64,000 nt of DNA from Hyparrhenia diplandra (GCA_015847255.1 JADLZK010001965.1:558001-622000), one strand, 5' to 3'. Positions 22,206 through 34,492 are shown, counted from the stretch's first letter. Notes: generated by a model not told the origin, from the sequence alone. Made by a program: numbers and translations.

Positions 22206-22771
22206 GCTCCTTGATCAAGTTAGTTGGAAATGGAGTCATCCCAGTCTCCTACAGGCAACCAAATATCTTTCTGGAGTTGTGACGTGTGTTACCGACATCT
22301 TTGCACCTTTTTTTTTTTTGCTGAGTCAGAAAGCTTGTCGGTTTCCAAGTGCTATTTGCTGTGCTCCGCCCCGCCCCCACCCCTCAAAAAAAAACAGTTG
22401 AATTAGATGCCCCCACCTGTGTCGGACGCCAATGCCCCCAAGACTAGCAATTGTGTCCCATGTGACACTGGTGACAACTTGATGCTAAAGTACTTGGCAT
22501 TTGTGCGCTTGTTTATCCACCTGAAATGGTAGTGTCGGATGAGGAAGAATCTTCCTTTATAGGCAAAATTATGAATTGGCAATACCATTTTCCTTTACAA
22601 ATTTCACATGAACTATCGGGGTTGATATTGCAACCATGATAACAGACATATATTTGCGTGTTCAGTAAGATTCAAGCCATGGTTGGGAACCTATTCCTTT
22701 CTCCAAGGGTAGTTTGCTGGATTAATCACATAGGCTCTATGGTATTCCAGTGGCTTATATTATTTTTTCCC

Positions 22772-22912
22772 GTGTTCTGCTAGGGCGGCGCCTAGGCGCG
22801 CTTAAGCGCTGGGCGACAGCCCTCCGCCTGGCCTAGGCTCGCTTAATCCCGACTCGGCTCTAGGTTGCGGGTCACCGCCTAGAAATCTGCCTAGCGCCCT
22901 AGCGGAACATGG
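22772..22912. mobile_element. Fold-back MITE in a MET1 intron
   Basis: GTGTTCTGCTAGGGCGGCG at the left is mirrored by GCGCCCTAGCGGAACAT at the right. The interior is GC-rich with further GCCTAGGCG palindromes, in contrast to the AT-rich intron around it. No target duplication identified. Confidence 0.6.
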
Positions 22913-25900
22913 ATTTTTTCTTGCTATTGTTGGATTGGGCTGAATATTAACTGTCTACCTTTTAGAACATGGTCTCCTGATGTAATGTTGTGGCTCATTT
23001 AGTTTTATATTTAGTAAAGGAAGCATTATTTACAGGCTACAGCTCCATTTTTTTTTTTCTATGAATTATATTTTGGAAGAAATAAAGGCGTTTCTAAATG
23101 ACCTTTTGTCTTAAATATTGTCTTTGTTGCTGCAATTCACAGACCTATATTTTTCTAGTTACTGATAGCAAGCATTAATAATGGTTTGATGTTTGGTCAA
23201 TATTTATTCTGTTCCTTAAATCTAGTCAGTCACCCAAGCCTCCCCTTTTTTGTTGAATTTGTGTTTAGTCATGCATCTCTGGCCTGAGTGTTTCTTTTTC
23301 TTCGTTTGCTGTTCAGTACTGTTATTTTAACTTTTGTTCTGCCATATAGCTGATTGATATGCTGACCAATGATTTTTCAGGAACAAGAAGATGCAGAGCA
23401 AAGCCACAAAAGAAGGAAGAGGAATCTGCAGGAAACAGCAAACTGGAGAATGGATCTCAGGATGCAACAGAAGAGGTGCATCATGGAGTCGAAAAAAGGT
23501 GATGGACATGTTACCCGTAAGAGACCGAGGAGAGCAGCAGCCTGTTCTGATTTCAAAGAGAAATCCATACGCTTATCCGAAAAAAAAATCTGTTGTTATG
23601 GTCAAGAAGAATCGGATGGAGGAAGAAGAAATAGATGCTGTGAATCTGACTAAACTTGGACCAGAAGATCCGCCACCTTGCCGGAAGTTGATTGATTTCA
23701 TCTTGCATGATGCAGAAGGGAACCCACAACCCTTTGAAATGTCAGAAATTGATGACTTCTTCATAACAGCTCTTATCATGCCCATGGATGATGATCTAGA
23801 AAAAGAGCGTGAAAGAGGAGTACGCTGTGAAGGATTTGGGCGAATTGAGGACTGGAATATTTCTGGTTATGATGAAGGTACTCCAGTGGTCTGGGTGTCA
23901 ACTGATGTTGCTGATTATGAATGTGTGAAACCAGCAACCAATTACAAATCTTATTTTGACCACTTCTATGAGAAGGCTCAGGTCTGTGTTGAAGTTTTCA
24001 AAAAGCTTGCAAAATCAGCTGGTGGGAATCCTAACCAGGGCCTGGATGAATTGCTTGCTAGTGTTGTTCGGTCAATTAATGCCATGAAAGGGTATAGTGG
24101 AACTATGAGCAAAGATTTGGTGATCTCCATTGGAGAATTTGTGTACAATCAACTTGTTGGTTTGGATGATACAAGCAATGATGATGAAAAGTTTGCTGCC
24201 CTGCCTGTTCTTCTTTCTCTAAGAGACCAGTGCAGATCTAGGGTGGAACTGACCAAGCTGCCCTCTAACATCTCGAACACGAGCCTGAAAATTAAGGACA
24301 CAGAGTGTGAAGAAACAGCAGAAGATGATGATGATGCAAAATTAGCTAGATTACTTCAACAAGAAGAAGAATGGAAAATGATGAAGAAACAGAGGGGTAG
24401 GCGTGGAACACCATCCCAGAAAAATGTCTACATAAAAATAAGTGAAGCTGAGATTGCCAATGACTATCCCCTTCCTGCATACTATAAGCCATTTAGCCAA
24501 GAAATGGATGAATACATATTTGACAGTGATGACAGCATGTTTTCTGATGATGTGCCAGTGAGGATACTCAATAACTGGACTCTGTACAATGCAGATTCCA
24601 GGCTTATATCTTTGGAATTGATCCCTATGAAATCAGGAGCAGAAAATGATGTGGTTGTCTTTGGATCTGGTTTCATGAGAGATGATGATGGCAGTTGCTG
24701 TTCTACAGCTGAGTCTGCAAAATCGTCGTCTTCCTCCAGCAAAGGTGACCAACAGGATGCAGGAGTCCCTATTTATTTGAGCCCAATCAAAGAATGGCTT
24801 ATTGAGTTTGGTGGATCAATGATTTGTATAACCATTCGGACTGATGTGGCCTGGTAAATACCTGCAGCTACTTTCTTTCAGCACACTGCTTCATTATGCT
24901 GTCTTTAACTGTGTTCTTAGCAGTTGTAGAACTGAATCCTGTTATACCATTTGAACATCGCTTTTATTTCTTTTCATCTCTACTCCATTACAACTTATAT
25001 TTAATGTGTGATTTCAGGTACAAGCTACGCCAACCAACAAAACAATATGCTCCATGGTGTGAGCCTATACTGAAAACAGCAAGGCTTGCTGTTAGCATCA
25101 TCACCCTGTTAAAAGAGCAGAGTCGTGCCTCAAAGCTTTCTTTTGCTGATGTCATAAAAAAAGTAGCTGAATTTGACAAAGGGAATCCTGCATTTATATC
25201 TTCTAACATCACACTTGTTGAGAGGTATATTGTGGTGCATGGACAGATAATATTGCAGCAGTTTGCAGATTTTCCAGATGAGACTATCCGTCGTAGTGCA
25301 TTTGTCAGTGGTCTTTTATTGAAGATGGAACAGAGGAGGCATACAAAGCTAGTTATGAAGAAAAAAACTCAAGTAATGAGGGGAGAGAACCTGAATCCAA
25401 GTGCAGCAATGGGTCCGGCATTGAGGAGAAAAGTGATGCGTGCAACAACAACCAAGTTGATCAACAGAATCTGGAGTGATTACTATGCACATCATTTCCC
25501 TGAAGATTCCAAGGAGGGAGATGGAAATGAAACAAAAGAAATCGATGATGAACAAGAAGAAAATGAAGACGAGGATGCTGAAGATGAAGGACAAATTGAA
25601 GAGAAGATCTCAAAGACTCCACCATCACGTCGCGTAAGTTGCTATCACAAACATGTAAGGAAATAAGATGGGAAGGTGAAACATGTGGGAAAACATTGTC
25701 TGGAGAAACTCTATACAAATGTGCTTATGTTAGAGAACTCAGAATACCTGTTGGTGGAACAGTGACACTAGAAGATGATTCAGGAGACACAGTCATGTGT
25801 TTTGCTGAGTACATGTTTGAGAAAAGTGGTGGTGCAAAAATGGTTCACGGAGGATTCTGCAAAAGGTTCACATACAATTCTTGACAATGCTGCAAATGAG

Positions 25901-28900
25901 AGGGAGGTTTTCTTAACTAATGATTGTTTAGAATTCAAATTAGATGACATCAAGGAATTGGTAACTGTTGATATCCAATCGAGACCTTGGGGTCACAAGT
26001 ATAGAAAAAAAGAGAATTCTGAAGCTGATAAAGTTGAGCAGGCCAAAGCAGAAGAGAGAAAGAAAAAGGGCCTGCCCATGGTATATTTCTGCAAAAGCTT
26101 ATACTGGCCTGAGAAGGGTGCCTTCTTTACCCTCCCTCGTGATAAAATGGGTCTTGGTAGTGGTGTATGTAGCTCTTGTGATCAGATAGAGCCAGATTCT
26201 GATGAATTGAAAGTACTCTCGAAGACCAGCTTTGTCTACAGAAAGGTTACATATAATGTCAATGACTTTTTATACATAAGGCCTGACTTTTTTCTCTGAA
26301 GATGAGGATCGTGCAACCTTCAAGGCTGGCGAAATGTGGGCCTGAAGCCCTATGTAGTTTGTCAAATATTGGCCGTCCCTGAAGGAGCTGGATCTAAAAA
26401 CTCAATCCAGCATCAGCAAATATCAGTGCTAGGAGATTTTACAGACCAGATGACATTTCGTCAGCCAAAGCCTATGCATCTGACATCAGAGAGGTCTTCT
26501 TTTTCTATCTTATATGTTTGATTTATCTTTTTCCATAATGTCATCGTTACTTTATTTCTCAAACATGTGTGAGCAAAACATAGAGTCCTGAAAATGGTCA
26601 TTCTTGTATTCTTGTTAACGTTTGTTTGTTTGATTTGATTCAGGTCTACTATAGTGAAGATGTAACTGACGTGCCTGTGGATATGATAGAGGGAAAATGT
26701 GAGGTTAGAAAGAAGAATGATCTTGCAAGTTCAGACCTTCCAGTGATGTTTGAACATGTATTTTTCTGTGAACTTATATATGACCGTGCCAGTGGAGCTC
26801 TCAAGCAGGTTAGCTGTACTGAAGTTGCTGTTCTGATTAATTTAGTGATAGTTTTAATAGTTCCCTGAATGTGTGTTCTGTGTCTGGAGCAGTTGCCTCC
26901 AAATGTTAGGTTTATGTCTATCGTGCAAAAGGCAACAAATGCTTCGAGAAAGAACAAAGGAAAGCAGATCTGTGAGACTGATCAAATAGATTCAGGGAAA
27001 TGGTTGGATGTGCCAAAAGAGAACCGTCTAGCTACTCTTGACATTTTGCTGGCTGTGGAGGTTTATCAGAAGGGCTGCAGCAAGCTGGTATGTATCGTTA
27101 ACACTGATGCTGTTTACCATGAACATGATGACCATAAAAAATATTTTCCTCATTGTTCAATGCTGTAGGTGTATCTTTTACAAAATGGGCAATTGAATAT
27201 GAAGAGCCTGCTGGTGAAGCATTTAGCAAAAATCATCCAGAGGCTGTGGTCTTTGTAGATAACTGCAATGTGATTCTAAAGTAAGTGCAAATTGTTTGAT
27301 GCCATTATTATGCTTTTGTTGCAGAACAGAACCACTAATTTTGATAATGCAGGGCAATTATGGATAAATGTGGGGATGCTGATGATTGCATTTCAACTTC
27401 TGAAGCTGCTGAACAAGCAGCAAAACTTCCTGAAGTGAACATTACTAACCTTCCAGTCCCTGGTGAAGTAGAATTTATAAATGGTGGTCCTCCGTGTCAG
27501 GTTTGTTACTATCTACAGAGTACTACATATAGGCCAGAAAATCATCAGTCATATGTTCAGTTTTGTAAATCAAATGCTTGATCTGTTTATTCTTTTCTTA
27601 TCAGGGATTCTCTGGGATGAATAGATTCAACCAAAGCCCATGGAGTAAAGTTCAATGTGAGATGATTCTAGCATTCCTCTCATTTGCAGAGTATTTCCGT
27701 CCAAGATTCTTTCTTTTTAGAAAATGTTCGAACTTTGTTTCCTTCAACAAAGGGCAGACCTTCCGTTTAGCAGTTGCATCTCTTCTGGAGATGGGATACC
27801 AGGTATTTCTTCTGTTCATTCATTATCTGCTAAGACCTACGTATAGCTTACACTTTCTGTTTTGTAGTGGTTTAAATCTGTATACTCAGAAATTGTTTGC
27901 CATTTGGTTAGGTCCGGTTTGGAATTCTAGAAGCAGGGGCTTTTGGTGTGGCTCAGTCAAGGAAAAGGGCATTTATTTGGGCTGCTGCACCTGGAGAGAT
28001 GCTTCCTGATTGGCCAGAGCCGATGCATGTGTTTGCTAGCCCTGAGCTGAAGATAACACTGCCTGATGGTCAAATACTATGCAGCTGCCAGAAGTACTGC
28101 TGGTGGAGCGCCCTTCCGGCGATTACTGTTAGAGACACAATTGGGGATCTGCCTAAAGTGGAAAATGGTGCCAGCAAACTCACACTTGAGGTAACTACTG
28201 CTCTGAACCATCTATTTTCATTTCTCTATGAGCTATATGCTAAATGAGCTACTGATTATCTTGTGCAGTATGGAGGTGAGCCTGTGTCTTGGTTCCAGAA
28301 GAAGATAAGAGGGAATATGATGGTACTGAATGATCACATATCCAAGGAGATGAACGAGCTGAACCTCATAAGGTGCCAACACATTCCGAAACGACCAGGC
28401 TGTGACTGGCATGACCTACCAGACGAGAAGGTAATGTTCTGAAATCTGTTGTTATTTCATTCTGTCCATGGAGCACTGACCCATGCTATGCTTTACAGGT
28501 GAAGCTGTCAAATGGGCAGATGGCTGACCTGATACCTTGGTGCCTGCCCAACACAGCCAAGAGGCACAATCAGTGGAAAGGGCTGTACGGGAGGCTGGAC
28601 TGGGAAGGCAACTTCCCCACATCTGTCACAGATCCGCAGCCAATGGGCAAGGTCGGCATGTGCTTCCACCCTGACCAGGACAGGATCATCACGGTCCGGG
28701 AATGTGCTCGGTCTCAGGTACGCTGCTCTGCATCTATTTTCGTCTGCAAAGAAATGATAATGACACTCAAGATTACCTGTCTAATATGATCCAATCTTTG
28801 CTGCAGGGCTTTCCTGACAGCTACGAGTTTGCGGGCAACATCCAGAACAAGCACCGACAGATTGGCAATGCTGTGCCCCCCGCCTCTTGCCTATGCGCTT

Positions 28901-28969
28901 GGGAGGAAGCTGAAGGAAGCTGTTGACAACAAGCGTCAGGAAGCTGGCGAGGGTGTCCCTGCACCATGA

Positions 28970-29215
28970 GAGAAGCTTCCCTTCCATGGCTCATGAAGCC
29001 AAGCGCTGAGGTCGTGTTTAGAAACAGTGAAGGGCAGAGTAGCCTGTCATGTCATGTCTGAACTGCAGTAATTGAGTTAATCATGGTTTTGGTCTTATGG
29101 ACCCCCTGAGTGTATATACTAGCGAAGTGTTGATTGCTGATTGGTACCCAGATTCAGTGTAGTGGTTAAATTAAAGCTTTTTGAGAAAATCTAGTGTATT
29201 GCGGTTGCCTTGTGC
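28970..29215 (+). other. 3' UTR region of the MET1 locus
   Basis: Follows the corrected stop. An ATTAAA-like near-upstream signal occurs at about 29168-29175 (TTAAATTAAAGC). The exact cleavage site cannot be read from the sequence. Confidence 0.4.
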
Positions 29216-29481
29216 TCATACAACTATATACAAGCAGTTGAACACCATGGTTTTCATATCTGTGCTATAATGGTGTGGGATTTCAATTGCAAGATATTGC
29301 ATATTTTCATTCCTCGATGTCAAGCATTGCAGGCGGAAGCACGCTTGTAATGGTGATTGCTGGTTCGTTGATTGAGATGGGAGGGAGATAGATGTGTTGT
29401 GGTTATTTTTGTCCTATTTGTGCGCCCAGAACGCTCAACAATCAACACATTTAGGCCCTGTTAGGAATGGAAGTTTCTTGC

Positions 29482-29571
29482 AGGAATTTCGTAGGAACTC
29501 CATTGCTTCATTTTGCTGACATCACCAGGAATTTTGTAGGAACTCCATTCCTCCAATTTGCTGATATCACC
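29482..29571. repeat. Two tandem 45-bp units
   Basis: AGGAATTT(C/T)GTAGGAACTCC begins at 29482 and 29527. The two units differ at a few positions. The surrounding 29450-29640 starts TTTAGGCCCTGTT and carries GCGTTTGGAACAAAGG, resembling a decayed MITE whose second end is lost. Confidence 0.6.
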
Positions 29572-29639
29572 ATGCGTTTGGAACAAAGGAACGGGTGAGG
29601 AACTGAAACTTTCTAGAAGAATGAGAAGTAAAACTGTAC

Positions 29640-30070
29640 TTTTGGCGGAATTTTAAAAAAATGTGCCCGGAGCTCATGGAAATCTTCCCTGCAACGTTCG
29701 TGAATCGCGAATGAAAGCTCTGATGCTCTTCTTCCTCACGAGAGGGCTACAGTTCTAAAAAGAGCAACTATCCAAAATCAAGAATTCGTCAGAAACGTGA
29801 AGGTAGATAGCGGGGCATATATTCATTAGAGCACAGTAACCTATTGAACAGAAAAAGTTTACAGCAAATGCTATTTAAACACGAAACTCATATTATATAT
29901 CTTCATTGAGTGCCATCATGACTAACACCTGACCTGAGAGCTTTTTCTTCTTTGCTTTGAAAATGTTCGTCAGGTATCCATGCATATATAGAGCAACTTG
30001 CTAACTAATGGCACCACTTGTCCTTCGGTGGTCTAGAAATCCCATGACTAGTTCATGAGAAAAGAAACTA
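29640..30070. other. Intergenic, no gene recognised
   Basis: AT-rich sequence without a plausible frame, promoter or repeat end. Confidence 0.4.
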
Positions 30071-30217
30071 CTCTCTGTTCCAAATTGTAATTCATTTTGT
30101 CTTTTGTAGATCCATTTTTTTTTTACTACTCTGTAGACATAGTGTGTATAACTAGGTGCATAGGAAAATTAATGTATCTAGTTTCAAAAGTGAACTACAA
30201 TTTGGAATGGAAGGGAG
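30071..30217. mobile_element. Stowaway MITE
   Basis: CTCTCTGTTCCAAATTGTA at the left and TACAATTTGGAATGGAAGGG leading to AG at the right are inverted repeats flanked by TA on both sides (30069-30070 and 30218-30219). Confidence 0.85.
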
Positions 30218-31387
30218 TAATAGATGACAGAGGAAGATTGGATTGTGGCGAGCAAAGATACCGAATTACACATGATCACATATATTTTACTAGCATAAAT
30301 TCTGTGACCGCAGAACACACAGAGCATTTGTGATGGTAGTAGTATTATTGCTCCATAAGAGAAGCAGCACATGTCTGCCAAGTAAGGAACATTTGTATAT
30401 TGGACCACATACAGAGGTGCATATGTAGTACTGGATGTTAAAATCACACATACAACCATAGATATTTATTAATTTGTTCACAAGCATAAGTAGAGCAACA
30501 ATAACATTGATCACTCTACTCCACACAACAGGAAGTTCAACACGCTACACAGCAGTGCAGCACACACCAAACCAGAGTCCACAAACACACCAGACAAGAG
30601 CACAACAATTAGCAGCAGCACACATGAGGCATGTCTCATGCTGCTGTTGCACAAGCTGAAGAGATATCAGCTGTTGGACTGAATGCTTGCTGGCTCTTAT
30701 TTTATTTCACTACTGCTCCAGACAGAGCACATAGGCCGGTCTTTTTGCGTCATACCATCTTTCCAACAAGAGCACGTAGAAAACATTGATGGATGGATCC
30801 ATCGAGGAATGCTGACCAGACAAACCAAAGCAAAGCAAACTGATGCAAACGAGGCAAACCAGGACGCAAGCAAAAGCATATGCATCCAAATTGTCATTTG
30901 CGCGAGCGCGTACACACACCGGAATCAATCAAGCGGATGCAGAAGCAGAATTGTGAGCAGGAGATCATAGCCAAGACACCAGCTAGCATGCGCCAGCCAG
31001 CAACTGTAATCCAACGGATAGCTGGCCAGGTTACCTCACCTGCAGGAGTTGGAGAGGAGAACATCGGAGAGAAATAATAATGCCAATCAGTTCAAGTGAG
31101 AAAATCAACAACGCGAAAGTGTTTGGTATGGCAGTCGCCCTCAGTGCATGTATATAAAAGGAGTCTATAATTCATCAATAATGACTAAGCCATTAAAAGG
31201 AATCTATAATTCATCACTAATGACTAAGCCATTGGTCAGGATCATAAATACTAGTTATATTTCTCTTGTATTTTGATAAGCATGTGTAAAAACTTTGGAG
31301 ATAGATGGCATAGATGAATAGACTTGGAAGACAAAATTCTAATATATATGTTACCCAGCTACATGTATGATGGGAAAGAGGGAGGGA
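30218..31387. other. Intergenic, no gene recognised
   Basis: Short open frames at 30683-30970 (plus) and on the opposite strand carry no motif. A direct repeat (GTCTATAATTCATCA(A/C)TAATGACTAAGCCATT type) occurs at about 31163-31195 and 31202-31233. The right part is probably the 3' UTR of the NLR gene. Confidence 0.4.
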
Positions 31388-34300
31388 TTACCTGAGAACA
31401 CTGCCCCTGAGCATGGTCTTCTTGTAATACCGTGGGTGGATGGGTCTGTAGTTGTCCGCTTGCGAGCGCTCATCCCACTTCAACCTGCCCCACCAATCCT
31501 TCTCACAGTCACACTCCACTACCTTGTTGATGTTGCTGATGTCAGGAAGGCGCTTGAGGCTCCAACAACCCCTGATCTTGATGGTCTCAAGATTAGGTGC
31601 AGACATTCTGACCCCACAAATGTGTTGTAGTGAAGGGAGCTCATGTAGGTGGATATGCTTCAGTCTGGGGAAGTCTTTGGAATTTGGCTTGTTCCCTGTT
31701 TTGAAAGGGAATATCTCCCTGAGATCACCGCACCATGCAATCTCAATGGTCTCCAGGAGGCGCAAGCTGCCCTCATCACTGTGAAACCACCCTGTGCTGA
31801 AAGGGAGTACGTGTACAAGCCTAGGACAAAAGTCTAGGTGCAGCATTATCAGGTGGGGAAATGCACGCCCTCCATATGATGTTGAGATATATCTTGACTT
31901 GAGGAGTTGGGATGCCCAAAATGTTCTTAGTTGATAACTAAAGCCAGTGGCACCATTGAAGACAAAGTCTAATTTGGGGCACCTCTTGATTGTGCACCAC
32001 TCCAGGCCAGGCCATTCTGAAACATATTCATGTGAAGTGATGCTATTTATGGATAGGCTATCGTGCACATGTAGGATCTTAGCACAATCAGTTACAAACC
32101 TTGGGACAATAATAGTACTAGTCTCTTCACCACCTCGAGGTAAATTTGTCTTTATGTGGTCTTGTATGTGCATGTAGCACCTCTTTTCCGGAAGATTAGG
32201 AACATCTGGACAAGGCCACATCCACATGCTTCCTAGAGTGTCTGCACCACCTTCACTAGCTTGTTGTAGGCAGTCCATAGAGATATCTATGTATACTGTA
32301 GGTGCAGGCTGCTGCTGCAGGTTTACCATCAATAATTGTTGCTCACGACTGCTTGTGCCCTTGAATTTTCCTTCATCTTTGCTACCACCACCAACAATGC
32401 TAGGATGAGGAGGAGAGGAGATCTCCACATATGCTTTGCGGGAATGAGAATAGACAGGCTCTAGGGACCCAAGGAGCCTTGCATCCCGTACAGAAATGTG
32501 CCAATCAAATTCATTGCTTGTCCGACTACCATGTGGTGCAGCTGCAGGTGCTATTAATGTTCCTGTAGTAGCAATACTAGTTACCCGCTTAGCCGTTTCT
32601 TCTCTTAATTGGGCTGTGGGTGTTGGCTGCGTTGTGTTAATGCACAACTTAGCCAATCCTTCTTCATTCATTTTGTCTTTTGGTGGCCACAAGATTGCAC
32701 AAAGCTTCTTGCAGTCAAGTAGATAGAGCTCATCAAGGTACCGGATTTCTGTTGTGCTGAGATCTAGTGTTTTCACTGCCGTGCTTGAGATGTCCAGGGT
32801 TTGGAGATTCCACATTTCTCCTCCCAAGTGCAGATTCTTCACTTTAGTACATCCGCCGAAGGAGATCTGCTGTAACCCACTAAAACCATCAATAATGACG
32901 ACAGTCTCAAGGCTGCTGACATTGCTGTTTACCCCTGGCCCAAATAAGCTCATGGAATCGGAACCAGACATATTTCCTGAAAAGTCAAGGTGCTCCATCA
33001 TGTTCATCTTGGAAAACACATCATTTTCCGAGCAACTGCATCTGACACCAGACTTTTTTACTCTAAGCTTGCGGATGTTAGGCAGTCGTCCCTGTAGCTG
33101 GCCCAGGTCCCAATCCTTAGCTCCGATCACATTTAGCTCCCTAAGCTGAGTCATGAAATCCAACATCTGCCCGGACAAGATCTGATCACAGTCTGTGTGG
33201 CGCACGTCGAGCACCCACAGCCTCTGAAAGCATCGCTGAATATCCACCTCCTTCCCTTCTACTATATTTGTGCTTGTCCGCCTGGTACCTTGGCAATGGT
33301 CAAGCCATAGAAACCTGAGACTGTGGCAGCAGAGGAATGGAGGCGATTGGAAGTCGAAGGTGCAGCGTGAGAGCTTGAGAACACAAAGCTTGTCAGCACA
33401 GTGTTGGAACATGTCTCCGTTAGGCACAGCTTCAACGGGGATGCGATTAAGCCCATATTTTGGTGAAATCCAATACGGCTTGCTCTCGACACACATTGAC
33501 AGGTGAGAGGAAGGCAAATATTGATGGTTGTCCACATCCAATGGCATCTCAAGCTGCAGAGCATCGGCAGCTCTCCACAACCTATCATCATGGCTATGGC
33601 TGATGTCTCTGTCTTCTTGTTGTATGACTCCGTCACATACCCAGTAGTTGGCGCCATGAGTGGTCAAATCAGTGTCAACTGAGTGACTGCCTCTGCAACA
33701 TAGCTCCAACATGTACATGAAACACTCGGTCACTTGAGAAGGCTGATCGATGATGCCACGAGACCAACCGTTAATCTTGCATGCTGCGGCTACTTCTGTA
33801 GCCTCTTGGAGTACAAGGAAGGACCAGCTCTCTGGGCGAAGAGTTCCACTCCGTGTCCGTGGGACTACCGAAAGAAAAGCATCAGTCGTTCCCACATTCT
33901 TCATGGCCGTCTCAACTTTTATCCGAGGTTTGAGCCGGCATCTCCCTTGGAATGTCCACAACACCTTACTGGTTGAGTAGCCAGACAAAGGGAAGCCACA
34001 ACAGGTGGACAGATCGACCTCCTCGTTGCTCCCGTTGTGGAAAATCACGAGGAACCTGCGGTCCATCTTTAGTATGTAGCGATACATATCTGTTGCGACT
34101 TGTCGCAGCTCAGTGCGGGAGCCCTGGGCCACCCCGCGGAAATCATCCTCCTCGTCTTGCCTGTCGAACAACTCCATCACTTCACTGGGGAGCCTGAGCT
34201 GCTCTGCGACCGCCTTCTGAAGCGCCCTCCTGCTCTCCCACATCGAGCAGTCGATGTGGATGACCTGATCAAACCCCACTTCGGCCAGGGCTCTCTTCCC

Positions 34301-34492
34301 ATCTGCTGAAGTTGTGGCGAGGCGTTGAGCGATGGCTCGGAGGACGGTGGACGCTCCCAGGCCGAACCAGCCATCGAAGTAGAAGACATTGTCTCTGCTG
34401 CTGACGGTTCTGGTAGTATCAGTCTCTTCCTTCAGCACTTCGAGAATTTTTTTAGCAGCCCGTTCTATCGTGTCAGCAAAAATACTCTGCAT
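31388..34492 (-). CDS. NLR-like disease-resistance protein with non-canonical NB motif, 1034 aa
   Basis: Intracellular immune-receptor-like protein; canonical relatives sense pathogen effectors and use ATP binding for switching. The N-terminus (MQSIFADTIERAAKKILEVL) is short and lacks a full coiled-coil or Rx domain. The position expected for the P-loop reads YFDGWFGLGASTVLRAIAQ at about residues 39-57: glycines are kept but the invariant GKT lysine is absent. The kinase-2-like strand reads RFLVIFHNG rather than LLVLDD. No MHD motif was found. From about residue 370 to the end are irregular leucine-rich repeats (LRFLWLDHC, LWVLDVRHT, LRELNVIGA, LPNIRKLRV, LQTLDISS and others). A low-complexity linker lies at about 630-760 and a second LRR block in the last 250 residues. 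It resembles the grass group described as similar to At4g19050. No frame breaks. A CAG acceptor-like site at the second codon leaves open an upstream coding exon. Confidence 0.8.
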   Translation of the reverse strand: MQSIFADTIERAAKKILEVLKEETDTTRTVSSRDNVFYFDGWFGLGASTVLRAIAQRLATTSADGKRALAEVGFDQVIHIDCSMWESRRALQKAVAEQLRLPSEVMELFDRQDEEDDFRGVAQGSRTELRQVATDMYRYILKMDRRFLVIFHNGSNEEVDLSTCCGFPLSGYSTSKVLWTFQGRCRLKPRIKVETAMKNVGTTDAFLSVVPRTRSGTLRPESWSFLVLQEATEVAAACKINGWSRGIIDQPSQVTECFMYMLELCCRGSHSVDTDLTTHGANYWVCDGVIQQEDRDISHSHDDRLWRAADALQLEMPLDVDNHQYLPSSHLSMCVESKPYWISPKYGLNRIPVEAVPNGDMFQHCADKLCVLKLSRCTFDFQSPPFLCCHSLRFLWLDHCQGTRRTSTNIVEGKEVDIQRCFQRLWVLDVRHTDCDQILSGQMLDFMTQLRELNVIGAKDWDLGQLQGRLPNIRKLRVKKSGVRCSCSENDVFSKMNMMEHLDFSGNMSGSDSMSLFGPGVNSNVSSLETVVIIDGFSGLQQISFGGCTKVKNLHLGGEMWNLQTLDISSTAVKTLDLSTTEIRYLDELYLLDCKKLCAILWPPKDKMNEEGLAKLCINTTQPTPTAQLREETAKRVTSIATTGTLIAPAAAPHGSRTSNEFDWHISVRDARLLGSLEPVYSHSRKAYVEISSPPHPSIVGGGSKDEGKFKGTSSREQQLLMVNLQQQPAPTVYIDISMDCLQQASEGGADTLGSMWMWPCPDVPNLPEKRCYMHIQDHIKTNLPRGGEETSTIIVPRFVTDCAKILHVHDSLSINSITSHEYVSEWPGLEWCTIKRCPKLDFVFNGATGFSYQLRTFWASQLLKSRYISTSYGGRAFPHLIMLHLDFCPRLVHVLPFSTGWFHSDEGSLRLLETIEIAWCGDLREIFPFKTGNKPNSKDFPRLKHIHLHELPSLQHICGVRMSAPNLETIKIRGCWSLKRLPDISNINKVVECDCEKDWWGRLKWDERSQADNYRPIHPRYYKKTMLRGSVLR

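Larger units (their letters stand above)
20117..28969 (+). pseudogene. MET1: MET1/DNMT1-type CG maintenance DNA methyltransferase, frame-disrupted
   Basis: Family function: copies CG methylation onto the new strand after replication. Exons: 20117-20156 (ATG at 20123, MVKTPRSPVTT), 23381-24853, 25018-26493, 26644-26808, 26893-27087, 27169-27280, 27353-27500, 27605-27802, 27912-28190, 28269-28430, 28499-28717 and 28807-28969; all junctions fit GT-AG. Domains in order: N-terminal basic region, two replication-foci (RFTS) domains, two BAH domains, then the catalytic core with PPCQ (27490s), QSRKRAF, RECARSQ and GNAVPP. About a dozen one-base indels break the frame, near 23498, 23585, 25635, 25855-25870, 26288, 26330, 26397, 27042, 27715/27732, 28070/28112 and 28877. 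Almost all are in mononucleotide runs. Motif I (GCGG) and the motif VI glutamate (ENV) are read out of frame as a result. Corrected stop 28967-28969; uncorrected last-exon stop 28926. Either a young pseudogene or uncorrected sequencing error; identity is certain, status is not. Confidence 0.85.

Noticed and set aside
23391..24857. A 488-codon open frame starting MQSKATKEG as the true MET1 start
   Set aside because: Its first 60 codons are out of frame with the family. The real N-terminus is the exon at 20123 continued in another frame at 23381; the frame is entered only after two one-base gains.
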